Source of the DNA: Salticus scenicus
Lineage: Eukaryota > Arthropoda > Arachnida > Araneae > Salticidae
Reading direction: 5' to 3'
Length of the DNA stretch: 64,000 nucleotides
Assembly (NCBI GenBank): GCA_963930645.1
Contig: OZ005652.1
Span: 319,112,244 to 319,176,243 of the forward strand
The notes under the pieces were generated by a model, which was given only the letters and a program-made list of their open reading frames with translations, was not told the origin of the DNA and searched no databases. The translations under genes were made by a program, and so were the position numbers. Position 1 is the stretch's first letter, and each line of letters starts with the position of its first letter. This document shows positions 39,601-43,809 of the stretch, piece after piece.

Positions 39601-42600
39601 TACAGAGATGCTACACAAAACTTTTCAAGAGATCAAGCAAAAGAGTCAGGATTCCCACTATTAAAAATAATAATAAAAAAAAAAAAATAAGGACTTTTCA
39701 AGGCCTATTCAAAGAATTTCAAGGATTATTGCAAAAATTGCAGAATGGTTAAACACACACAGCAAAATTATTTAGCAACTCCTTTGTTATGTTTTCTTCT
39801 TTCTGTAGACAATATTTTTAGTGTAATAACATCTTAAAAATCTTTATTTACTAACAGTACTTATATTTAATGTCTGGCATATCTCAATTGTAGAATATCA
39901 GCACGTTAAGTCATAGATCACAGGTTTGATTCCTGGGTTGGGTTGTAGGGATTAACCACCTAATTCACCGTCAACATCCACTGCCTGGTTTAATCCCAAG
40001 TGGAATAACCAAGGTTAGAAACTTTAATGGCTAGTTAAATATTTCCTATTCATTGTTAACTTGAAAAGCAAGTTTCTGAACTCCGCATTTATCAACCTGC
40101 ATTGAAAACTGTCGTGCTGATTGGCCGATATATCCATGTGACTCGCTACACATAAAACACTCCTCGTTCAAGATGGCGGCTCGCGCTTGCACGAAAATCT
40201 GTACAGAAGCAATCACAAAATAATATAAATAAAATCACTGGATGTGGATGCAGCTTATTCGTTGTGCACAAACCTGAAAATGCATGAAAATCCGTGCTAC
40301 AGCGGTCAGTATTTTAGTATTAAAACAAAAACATCACTGGATACCCCTAATTCATAGTGCATGAATCAGAAAATGTTTAAAAAACTGTACTGCAGCAATC
40401 AGTATCCTGATATTAAAACGAAAAAAACATCACTGGATACCCCTAAATCATAGCGCATGAAACAGAAAATGTATAAAAATCTGTACTGCAGCAGTCAGTA
40501 TCCCGATATTAAAACAAACAAAAAAAATCACTGGATACCCCTAATTTGTAGCACATAAATTAGAAAATGCATAAAACTATGTACCACAGCGATCAGTATC
40601 TCAATATTAAAACCAAAAAAAAAATCACTGGATAAATTTGTGGCACATGCATCGGAAAATGCATGAAAATCTGTACTGCATCAATTACTACCATGCAATG
40701 CACTAATTTTTCCCTAAATAATTGCATTTATTAAAATATTAATAATAATAAAATATACTCGAAAAATTAATTTTTAAATCTCAAAAATGCATTTAAAAAA
40801 AATCATTCAGCTGGGCCGCATTACGATAAACATACATGAATGGTCGGCACAAAAAGAAAAACAAAGTTTCTTTACAGAAAGGTTACTATTAAAAAGTTGC
40901 GATACACTGAATCCCATCACAGCATCACAAATTGCTACTGGATGCCCTATTGTAAAGCTTAGCCCACTGCAATAAAGAGAATGAGGATATGATGATATTT
41001 TGTAGTACAGTAATTATTGTATACTTGTTTCTTTAATTAACTAAATGTCTTCTATCAGAAAGTGATATATATTATTTAATTACCAGTTAAAGAAATAACA
41101 TTGTTTAAATAATAAAACTTAATACTGGTTAACGTGAAATGGATTTTGAGAATTTTGGTATGTGATATAATCTCTGCTAAAATTCTCGTGTAATCATTAA
41201 TTTAGAATATATTATTAATAATTAAATTTTTAATAAATTTTAAAGAAAAACAGTTTCTCCCATTTCTACTACTTGGAAGAAACCTATTTCTTCCAGCCAG
41301 TTTTTTCCACCTTGGAAGAAACTTGCCAACCTCGACTTATAGCATAACTTACATTTTTAGCACACATCTTTTTCTTTTCTATTTATATCAGAATTTCAGG
41401 TTATCTTAATTTTTTTTAATATGAACAGGCACTGATCCCAATTAGTTTGGATTAGCAATGTTATACTATACATATGTTATATAAAATAGTATTTTTAATT
41501 CTGTCACCAGATTACTATGTGTTATTTAGCCAAAAATTTCCATATCAGATTTTCACTTCATTTACAGGTTAGTCTCCTGGGTCAAAAAGAAAAAAAAAAC
41601 ATTTTTTGAAGATTGATCTGTATATGTGAGTGGTGAATATTCATATCTCTCATCTATCATATCTCCAAAACAAAAAACTATACAACAAATGAAACTACTT
41701 CAGATTTAAGACAGGTCTGACGAACAGATGAGTTTAGCAAGTTTTGGTGAAAATTGCAAAGCCCAAAGTCCTACATAGAGAACCGGAAGTAAAACCTAAA
41801 ATTTGTACCTCAAAAATTGCTCTAATGATTTGCCCCAGAAGCAGAAACAGTGCAGCAAGGCAGTGAGCGCTGCAGATTATTTAAAGCTCTGCAGATAAAA
41901 CCTAATATCTCAAAAAGAAATGCCAAGTTTAAAAATACAGATATAATTTACATTATGTCTCTAAATTACTGCACTTGTTGTATATTCTTGATTTATTTTC
42001 TTTACAAATACAAATTTTATGAATTACTAATGCTTCTTGTGTTACCTGATTGGTCCAGCATACCTGGATCACAGATAAATTTTGTTGTGCTGCAGATAGA
42101 TACAGAAAATTCTGCTACTGGGATTACTAATGACCTTCAAATTTGCTATATAAACCACCATTTAAATGAACTTTTGTATGTGTTAGATTACTTAAAAAAA
42201 ACTGTTAGGTGTAGGAGTTAGACCAATTGCATGCCTTAAAAAAGGTTCTATCTATTTTCTATACCTTCCCTTTAAATGTCTTTTCATATATATTAGTTGT
42301 TTTTGGTGTACAGATGAGCTTACGAAATTTTGATGAAAATTAGAAATAAGACCAAAAGTTGATACCTCAAAAAATATTGGTTTAAACAATTTTAATCTAA
42401 TTTGCGATATAAGCCACTTTTTAGATGTCCTGATGAATGCATTACTTTATAACAAACATTGTTATTTAGTATTAATTAGTAATAAAATCTATATCAGACT
42501 TCAATACAACTGGATACGAAACAGTAAAATTAATTAAAACAGAAACAGCAATATTCAAATATAGATTCACATTAGATAGTTAGAACATGCAAGATGAATG

Positions 42601-43268
42601 ATCTAACATCATGCATTTATTTTTATTTAAATCTCACCTTAATTGATCTTAAAATTTATTAAATTATAAAAACTTACTGTAAAATTTCAGTCATAATTAA
42701 TTTAAAAAAAAAATTCATATTTTCCCCCTTATATAAATAATGAGAATTAAAGAAAAATAAGATAAGCATATTTAGGAAAAACAACTTTTAGTAGTGTAAG
42801 TTAATATCATTACCTTAATTCATAAGGTGGTGATCTCATTAAACTTTGCTGACTTGCAAGAAATTCTACAATAAAGAAAATCACTACTTAATCATATAAA
42901 CTTAGATATTAGGTTGAGTAAAAAAATCTTATTACATAAATAACTTTTATGAAATATATGTATATATTTTTGGTATGAATCCTAAATATCTAAAGATAAA
43001 TAGCACTAAATTCTTTTCAAATTTAACCAACTCTAAAATTTTTAAAGCAGATATTTATTAGAGACAATAAAAGAGAATATACATATAATAAAGAGATAAT
43101 GTTAACTTTAATAATTACATAATTATGCAAACTTTAAAATATCAAATAAATGATTACAATAACAGTTAGGCAGTATATCAAACCTTGAGATTCTAAGCAC
43201 GATTGTTTGACGGCAGAATGCTTGACCGACGATGCATCCTTCATAATTTTCGCTAAAATATCTTCCAT
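7005..43268 (-). CDS. ARFGEF3: ARFGEF3 (BIG3)-like gene, 5' portion, 11 coding exons
   Basis: Joined exons (43268-43184, 42865-42814, 39246-39165, 31331-31197, 17504-17316, 13066-13039, 12859-12778, 11686-11579, 10020-9856, 9119-8987, 7109-~7005) give one open frame of about 388 codons, with every junction GT/AG and in phase. Against human BIG3 as I recall it, the product matches along its length: start MEDILAKIMKDAS (human MEEILRKLQKEAS), LALETKHGKLVSHALSGFQ, LCPLLIAFLGSP, GRGSGC, and IELVRLVGSVGSL followed by a block ending LLYPSVQHRLEALKAVKE. This covers the DCB and early HUS region of the BIG/Sec7 family of large ARF-GEF-related proteins. Vertebrate BIG3 has a degenerate Sec7 domain and acts in secretory-granule biogenesis; that function is family knowledge, not seen here. 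BIG1/2 and MON2 fit less well. The 3' part (most of a ~2,000-residue protein) lies off the left edge. Introns range from 179 bp to 13.7 kb. Confidence 0.88.
7110..8986. other. intron 10: AT-rich, one dispersed repeat
   Basis: From 8,115 to about 8,720 there is a dispersed repeat beginning ACTAGCAGGCTTTGCCCG, with short C-rich runs and two related sub-blocks (8,221-8,560 and 8,580-8,800). Related sequence occurs at 10,440-10,930. The rest (7,110-8,100) is AT-rich with a T-tract at about 7,420. I see nothing else in it. Confidence 0.5.
8987..9119 (-). CDS. ARFGEF3: ARFGEF3-like coding exon 10
   Basis: This 133-base exon, phase 2 to 0, lies between CTTTAG and AGAG/GTGAAC. It encodes SIAIELVRLVGSVGSLRPVL, ESLFHRMLLYPSVQHRLEAL and KAVKE, nearly identical to the human block AAELVRLVGSVDSLKPVLQS with LYHRVLLYPPPQHRVEAIK. 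It is the most conserved exon in the window. A (TA)n/(GA)n microsatellite lies just upstream in the intron. Confidence 0.95.
9145..9205. repeat. TG/TA/GA compound microsatellite
   Basis: A short GTGTGT run is followed by about twelve TA units and then about ten GA units, just upstream of exon 10 inside the 736-bp intron 9. The rest of that intron is AT-rich with a T-tract at 9,540. Confidence 0.9.
9856..10020 (-). CDS. ARFGEF3: ARFGEF3-like coding exon 9
   Basis: This 165-base exon, phase 2 to 2, lies between TTATTAG and ACAG/GTACTT. It encodes QELCPLLIAFLGSPKIDKN, a serine-rich stretch, then GRGSGCLAAAPSCSTAEAK and TIYR. Human BIG3 has NLCPALIVILGNP, GRGSGCSCTAPA and RTIYY in the same order. 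That makes this the best discriminator of BIG3 from BIG1/2. Confidence 0.92.
10440..11350. repeat. dispersed repeat in intron 8 with C/G tracts
   Basis: Blocks at 10,470-10,800 resemble the 8.2-8.8 kb repeat (TTTCACAAAATC, ACACAACCAAAATTG and C-rich (CCCCCTCC) motifs). They are followed by similar sequence with poly(C) runs (11,009, 11,046) and a poly(G) run (11,205). No frame here is protein-like. Intron 8 otherwise contains nothing I can name. Confidence 0.45.
11579..11686 (-). CDS. ARFGEF3: ARFGEF3-like coding exon 8
   Basis: This 108-base exon, phase 2 to 2, lies between CTTATAG and TTATG/GTATGT. It encodes SSSKRTAVSLLLHCILSILK, NINVDIYQNTTF and LNFLW. It aligns with the human LLYLECILSVLSSS...FTDLIW segment. 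The final W codon is split across the junction with exon 9 (TG/G). Confidence 0.86.
11687..12777. other. intron 7: AT-rich, nothing recognised
   Basis: It contains poly(A) (12,010) and poly(T) (12,115-12,139) tracts with a CT run, and a slightly less AT-rich stretch (12,230-12,600) with overlapping short frames on both strands that show no family similarity. There are no inverted ends or target duplications. Confidence 0.5.
12778..12859 (-). CDS. ARFGEF3: ARFGEF3-like coding exon 7
   Basis: This 82-base exon, phase 1 to 2, lies between TTCTAG and AATAG/GTATAG. It encodes YNLIDSVAEELYPILHFTCE and KLKHEN. It aligns with human ESLCDDVVSVLTVLCEKLQA. The intron to exon 6 is only 179 bases, and that to exon 8 is 1.09 kb. 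Confidence 0.85.
13039..13066 (-). CDS. ARFGEF3: ARFGEF3-like coding exon 6 (microexon, acidic)
   Basis: A 28-base microexon between TTTATTAG and ACA/GTAAGA encodes EESDDSDDD and takes phase 0 to phase 1. It has no strong similarity to the human linker at this point. Support is the exact phase fit between exons 5 and 7 and good splice signals. The acidic linker is shorter than the equivalent human linker, so another small exon in the 4.2 kb upstream intron cannot be excluded. Confidence 0.68.
13067..15340. other. intron 5, 3' part: no gene; single hAT-type end and homopolymers
   Basis: It is mostly unstructured AT-rich sequence. Near 14,350-14,390 the minus strand reads CAGTGGTGGCTCGTGCC, which looks like one hAT-type terminus without a partner. 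A C15/T30 tract lies at 14,917-14,965. The 64-residue minus-strand frame at 15,097-15,291 has no recognisable feature. Confidence 0.45.
15350..16030 (+). pseudogene. decayed mariner-type transposase
   Basis: Broken frames carry mariner-like blocks in the right order: ITLDEAFYF (about 15,440), YSNGTRKIVYSQPKANIPEG (15,480-15,540), then KIIFHHDKSTNHVRKLTAQ (15,715-15,775), equivalent to the second catalytic Asp region (HHDNA), and a degenerate FGCLKYNFFSKNQTHLKDF (about 15,865-15,920) like the FG-LKN-L-G--F block after the third Asp. There are many stops and frameshifts. No terminal repeats were identified. Confidence 0.5.
16177..17013 (+). repeat. 110-bp direct repeats flanking an LTR-like insertion
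   Basis: The segments 16177-16286 and 16904-17013 are near-identical 110-base copies (two or three differences), both starting TTAAGAATATTATATTG and ending GAAGTGTTTTGAAA. They bracket a 617-base segment unlike its surroundings. A duplication of this length is far longer than an LTR-integration footprint (4-6 bp), so it needs a separate explanation. Confidence 0.85.
16290..16903 (+). mobile_element. solo LTR-like element with TATA box and poly(A) signal
   Basis: It begins TGTTGTGAAG and ends ACGCAACA, giving the short inverted TGTTG/CAACA ends of an LTR. Internally there is GGGTATATAAGG (about 16,595), followed by a promoter-proximal stretch with repeated CAGTCAGTTCAGTT, and a GAATAAAT poly(A)-type signal near 16,831. 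It is less AT-rich than its flanks. The short frame at 16,552-16,761 spans the TATA region and is not a gene. No 4-6 bp target duplication is visible because 110-bp repeats adjoin both ends. Confidence 0.55.
17316..17504 (-). CDS. ARFGEF3: ARFGEF3-like coding exon 5
   Basis: This 189-base, phase 0/0 exon (63 residues) has a TTTCAG acceptor and a CATGAA/GTAAGT donor. It encodes ILLNMTSTHGQSLTANSVIT, LITRCIDSYYTGS, AAVRTAAQATVNQTLTSF and ends HETSGGHE. The pattern LLxxTxxxxxxLxxxxxxxxxxxCIxxYxxS plus TAxxATxxQxL is the DCB segment shared with human BIG3. The exon is well conserved although flanked by repeats. Confidence 0.92.
17505..18003. other. intron 4, part upstream of exon 5: nothing recognised
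   Basis: AT-rich intron sequence with A-tracts (17,841) and no inverted ends, open frame or array before the hAT-like element that begins at 18,012. Confidence 0.5.
19477..20160. mobile_element. TA-flanked MITE (CCGTAAAATTCC ends)
   Basis: The inverted ends CCGTAAAATTCCGATAGTAA and its near complement TTACTATTGGAATTTTACGG are flanked by TA on both sides (19475-19476 and 20161-20162), as for Tc1/mariner-type elements. Poly(C) and poly(G) tracts with GGTTATAATC lie subterminally at both ends. The 684 bases carry no transposase. Confidence 0.8.
20177..20631. mobile_element. hAT-like MITE (CA(T/G)GGTTGCCA ends)
   Basis: The inverted ends CATGGTTGCCA and TGGCAACCCTG enclose about 455 bases. AAAACCTGGAA and AAAGTCAGGGAATTT are repeated in both halves. 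The flanks share ATATGA (20171-20176 and 20632-20637), shorter than the usual 8 bp. There is no coding sequence. Confidence 0.65.
22655..23660 (+). repeat. family C repeat: head, ~175-bp tandem units, hairpin tail
   Basis: The head at 22,659 reads GGAGTGACTCCACTCGACTT then TCCGAACATT. From 22,800 about four and a half units of roughly 170-180 bases follow, each with CATAATGATAAAGAATTTTT, GTGTCCCTGTAAAAA and GCTAGATTCACCAAAAT. The tail (23,495-23,660) ends in a hairpin whose arm GGAAAGT mirrors the head's ACTTTCC. Other copies lie at 19.2-21.2 and 26.8-30.2 kb. Confidence 0.85.
23690..25270 (-). repeat. family A repeat, minus orientation, with MITE in its tail
   Basis: This is the reverse complement of the 90-1,330 repeat. 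The hairpin tail is at 23,690-24,140 (split by the 416-bp MITE). Units lie at about 24,280-24,780 and 24,840-25,200, with GGTGGCGCTGTGATC, GATGGGTATCTTTCGAAAGG and G/C tracts. Short open frames here are repeat-derived. Confidence 0.7.
23706..24121. mobile_element. TA-flanked MITE (CTGTAAAAGCACTTATTTTC ends)
   Basis: Perfect inverted ends of about 25 bases (CTGTAAAAGCACTTATTTTC then GCG) are flanked by TA at 23704-23705 and 24122-24123. The interior is rich in TCGCGAAAA-type motifs. It is 416 bases with no coding capacity, and sits in the hairpin tail of a family A repeat, so it is younger than that repeat. Confidence 0.88.
25280..26010 (+). repeat. family A-type repeat, plus orientation, head-to-head with the previous one
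   Basis: CGACTATCTC-like and CCATTCGTTTTAAAGG sequences at 25,490-25,640 match 800-950. A tail with repeated CAGACAGGCAGACACACAGA ends at 26,000 in ACTTTCTCG...GAGAAAGTAAAAA. A (TTTTG)n run occurs at 25,411-25,440. Confidence 0.6.
26082..26609 (-). mobile_element. truncated Penelope-like element with inverted terminal arms
   Basis: It is flanked by a 12-bp duplication TGAATATACACT (26070-26081 and 26610-26621). Arms of about 110 bases (26,082-26,192 and 26,470-26,583) are inverted copies. Between them the minus strand encodes a GIY-YIG endonuclease tail: RRKIKTRVKEHENDIKYG, then TALAKTNQEENIKIDFK and SKLANYNNYFYAAKRKAVEI, ending in a stop. The reverse transcriptase is missing. The arms carry hammerhead-like cores. 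Confidence 0.8.
26510..26540 (+). ncRNA. hammerhead-ribozyme-like core, right arm
   Basis: CTGATGA is followed by A, a helix II of GGCTGC paired (two G-U) with GCAGTT around a 7-base loop, then GAAA. CCTAC upstream and GTAGAAGGT downstream can form part of helix I. One extra A lies between the core and helix II. The inverted left copy (26,123-26,153, minus) keeps CTGATGA but has AAAA in place of GAAA. Self-cleavage is not shown; this is motif-level evidence. Confidence 0.45.
27690..28683 (+). pseudogene. Penelope-like reverse transcriptase (frameshifted)
   Basis: Blocks in order: GQWPDNNLPKFNNQA, YKDHKNPPSLRPIVNKPEGP and TYSLEKYI (27,725-27,885); after a frameshift, SFDVKDLYPSINI (motif A, about 27,985); then in the intact last 169 codons GVPMGSPISG (motif B), RYVDDVFAI (motif C, catalytic DD) and YINRAILVCSNK. 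N-terminal sequence before 27,690 has several stops. The element cannot encode an active enzyme. The family copies an RNA template into DNA at a nicked target. Confidence 0.88.
28718..29436. mobile_element. nested palindromic Penelope-derived insertion
   Basis: Two inverted arms of about 335 bases (28,741-29,076 and 29,102-29,436) surround a 25-bp loop. The element is flanked by a 16-bp duplication AACAAAATCCAACTTT (28702-28717 and 29437-29452). Each arm encodes a related endonuclease tail (NPINI, TKKIAHYNNHSYA, KREALEI) plus a 3' region. It is a second, separate Penelope-type insertion reduced to its 3' end in tail-to-tail form. Confidence 0.85.
29354..29381 (+). ncRNA. hammerhead-like core, degenerate (right arm)
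   Basis: TTGAGGA, then A, helix II GGTTGC/GCAACC with a GATT loop, then GAAA. The inverted left arm (28,798-28,825, minus) has CCGAGGA at the same place and is otherwise the same. Each differs by one transition from CTGAGGA, a valid CUGANGA core, so the ancestor may have been a hammerhead. Neither copy should be active as it stands. Confidence 0.4.
29480..29929 (+). pseudogene. Penelope-like GIY-YIG endonuclease domain
   Basis: The plus-strand frame reads NIFQYIRNEKDIIP, AGIYKI (GIY), CYIGMAKHR (YIG), NECEKEH, then YNYALKREAIEI and a carboxyl end PPEWHQLLQELN. In canonical enzymes the Arg after YIG lies in a TxxxLxxRxxEH stretch; here it reads RINECEKEH. The CxxC pair usual before YIG is absent. 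It is the carboxyl domain of the same polyprotein as the RT, now separated by a nested insertion. Confidence 0.82.
30561..30776. mobile_element. short hAT-like MITE
   Basis: The 8-bp direct repeats CATTTAAA (30561-30568 and 30769-30776) flank 200 bases with inverted ends of about 55 bases (CATACCTGGTAATATTTATA and a near-complement at the right). There is no coding capacity. Confidence 0.75.
31197..31331 (-). CDS. ARFGEF3: ARFGEF3-like coding exon 4
   Basis: This 135-base, phase 0/0 exon (45 residues) lies between TTTACAG and AAAG/GTACC. It encodes RMIWDKSFQSVF, then ENWFPVQLLKAVCSIQIHS and DDVQVEILK. The last part matches the human stretch LNQILNAVKV and EDLQVEVMK. Introns of 7.8 kb upstream and 13.7 kb downstream are both repeat-filled. 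Confidence 0.9.
31480..32000 (-). pseudogene. decayed Tc1/mariner-type (DDE) transposase
   Basis: The minus strand shows, in order, SFAKSFIVINFLITENLKAR (about 31,860), DPNELHSVEYHQDKATSNNS (31,665-31,725; QDKA marks the second Asp region), KNETGIEAVLLNASCP, and FELLKQALYKWYPKTLDGLW then KIVEKE (31,490-31,560), typical of the end of DDE_3 transposases. Stops and frameshifts are frequent, and the catalytic region after the second Asp is damaged. No terminal repeats were found. Confidence 0.62.
32010..34420. other. intron 3, middle: AT-rich with homopolymers, no element recognised
   Basis: It contains T-tracts (32,535, 33,368, 34,010), A-tracts (33,188, 33,546) and short C/G runs (32,836, 33,742). 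The minus-strand frame at 32,510-32,704 ends in a lysine run from the T-tract and matches nothing I know. No inverted ends or target duplications were seen. Confidence 0.4.
34425..34910 (+). repeat. tandem array, four units of ~120 bp
   Basis: Each unit has CATGAAATTCTGTAC, a CAGTAATATGCATG segment, CATGAAAATAAA and a CACTGGATACAGCTAA segment. Starts lie near 34,435, 34,560, 34,665 and 34,790. The same core unit, shortened, forms the array at 40,225-40,690 in the neighbouring intron. Confidence 0.8.
34999..36774. mobile_element. hAT-like element, 1.8 kb
   Basis: The ends CAGGGATGGCAAA and TTTGCCAACCCTG are flanked by GTTTATAG and ATTTATAG (8 bp, one mismatch). Subterminal GGTTTTTCTGG-type repeats occur in both halves. 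The interior is a tandem array (35,390-36,040), and no transposase is visible. Confidence 0.75.
35390..36040 (+). repeat. tandem array of ~185-bp units inside the hAT-like element
   Basis: Four diverged units each carry (T/C)GTAAGTTATT, AATTTACG, TTAACATGG(C/G)AGAATAGG and GCAAAATTTCA, at about 35,425, 35,605, 35,780 and 35,935. Confidence 0.75.
36790..39150. other. intron 3, 5' part: nothing recognised
   Basis: Unique-looking AT-rich intron. A TATAGAGCCAT phrase is repeated three times at 36,778-36,835, and there is a TG/poly(G) run at 38,420-38,444. Open frames are short and have no family similarity. Confidence 0.45.
39165..39246 (-). CDS. ARFGEF3: ARFGEF3-like coding exon 3
   Basis: The acceptor is TTAAAG and the donor CAG/GTAAAT. 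The 82 bases take the frame from phase 2 to phase 0 and encode QKCLDTFRLALETK followed by HGKLVSHALSGFQ. This is one of the strongest family matches (human: KCLLPLQLALESKNVKLAQH then ALAGMQ). It forms a helical repeat of the DCB domain. Confidence 0.9.
39368..39640 (-). repeat. hairpin-tail fragment of the A/C superfamily
   Basis: Read on the minus strand it ends in ATACTCTCTCTACAAATATG followed by GTAAGAGAAAGTAA, the same hairpin form as at 26,000. CTCAAGAACAAATAG and AACCTGAGAATATG segments match the tails of the other families. A poly(G) run lies at 39,423. Confidence 0.5.
39871..40030 (+). mobile_element. tRNA-derived SINE (or tRNA pseudogene)
   Basis: GTCTGGCATATCTCAATTGT resembles a tRNA 5' end with an A box. 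GGTTTGATTCC at 39923-39933 is a one-mismatch B box at proper spacing (~45 bases), followed by a complementary-looking CTGGGTTGGG. The tRNA-like fold is imperfect. A SINE tail without clear boundary follows. Confidence 0.5.
40225..40690 (+). repeat. tandem array, five units of ~100 bp
   Basis: Units carry CACTGGATACCCCTAA, CATGAATCAGAAAATG-like and ACTGCAGCAGTCAGTAT segments (about 40,235, 40,335, 40,430, 40,530 and 40,630). It is related to the array at 34,425-34,910. Confidence 0.82.
40700..42813. other. intron 2, 5' part: no gene recognised
   Basis: A single hAT-like right end (TTGCCAACCTCG, 41,320-41,331) has no partner. Between 41,690 and 42,380 two related blocks share GACGAACAGATGAG or CAGATGAG, TTTTGGTGAAAATT and CTCAAAAA; part of this (GCTGCAGATAGAT) recurs at 56,590. 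The 123-residue plus-strand frame at 41,850-42,221 lies in this repeat and is not convincing as a gene. Confidence 0.4.
42814..42865 (-). CDS. ARFGEF3: ARFGEF3-like coding exon 2
   Basis: This 52-base exon lies between a TTGTAG acceptor and an AAG/GTAATG donor. It encodes EFLASQQSLMRSPPYELR and continues the frame from phase 1 to phase 2. The end (PPYELR) aligns with PPHVLREKC of human BIG3, which fixes the join to exon 3. The preceding intron is only about 318 bases. Confidence 0.85.
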
Positions 43269-43281
43269 TTTGAGTAGCCTG
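43184..43281 (-). CDS. ARFGEF3: ARFGEF3-like coding exon 1 (start codon)
   Basis: The ATG is at 43268-43266 in the context CAAAATGG, followed by EDILAKIMKDASSVKHSAVK, QSC and LESQ, which matches the BIG-family amino terminus. The donor reads CAAG/GTTTGA and leaves phase 1 after 85 coding bases. Thirteen bases before the ATG there is a TTTTTAG/CAGG acceptor, so this exon probably begins at 43281 and is preceded by a non-coding exon. The start is chosen because family similarity begins exactly here and the upstream sequence is AT-rich and intron-like. Confidence 0.88.
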
Positions 43282-43339
43282 CTAAAAATTATATTTGTTC
43301 ACAAGAAAATATTAATAAAAGAGTATTAGAATAAATCTG

Positions 43340-43340
43340 G

Positions 43341-43371
<31 letters not shown>
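43340..43371. repeat. poly(A) tract of about 32 bases
   Basis: An uninterrupted A run lies between the candidate first non-coding exon and the ATG exon. Confidence 0.95.
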
Positions 43372-43374
<3 letters not shown>

Positions 43375-43698
43375 CTTTAAAGAAAAATATTTTCGATATA
43401 TTTTTATTAAATAATAATGCATATCATTAAAGTTATAGAAAATCAATTCACATTAAATTATGAACACACCTTGAAACCAGATAAAAATATTTTACAAGTT
43501 AATTACAAATCTTATTATCATTTTTAAAATTCTAAATTCAATAAAAGATATCCGAGATATTCAAATCAGAAACTACTAAAATTCTTGTTAGTGATAAGAG
43601 GTGGAATCATCTCCAATTTATATTTGTTAGAAGAAATGTTTACCATATGGTTCCTTATTTACAAAATGACAAACTACAGAAAAAGCAGACTGCTCTCT

Positions 43699-43800
43699 AC
43701 CTGCATGCGAATCGCACTGACAATTTGCTTGCACTGCGCGGATAAAGACGTCATCGGTTAGTTTTTGTTTTTTAGTACAGAGGCGCTGTTAGTTGCAGTA
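43699..43800 (-). promoter_or_regulatory. probable first non-coding exon and promoter of the ARFGEF3-like gene
   Basis: This is a locally GC-richer island, including GCGCGG and TGCATGCGAATCGC, in AT-rich surroundings. On the minus strand ATGACGTC (43754-43747), a near-consensus CRE/ATF site, is followed about 45 bases later by CATGCAG/GTAGAG, a strong splice donor at 43701/43700. An acceptor (TTTTTAG/CAGG) sits at 43282, just before the ATG exon. Together these suggest a short 5'UTR exon ending at 43701. No TATA box is evident. The transcription start is inferred, not seen. Confidence 0.45.
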
Positions 43801-43809
43801 GAATACCTT

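Noticed and set aside
41270..41335. Right end of another hAT-like element (TTGCCAACCTCG)
   Set aside because: No left partner. The TTATAGCA flank also occurs before 34,999, but that element has its own right end at 36,774.
41850..42221. 123-residue plus-strand frame
   Set aside because: It lies within repeated blocks (41.7-42.4 kb), is antisense to the host gene and resembles no protein family.
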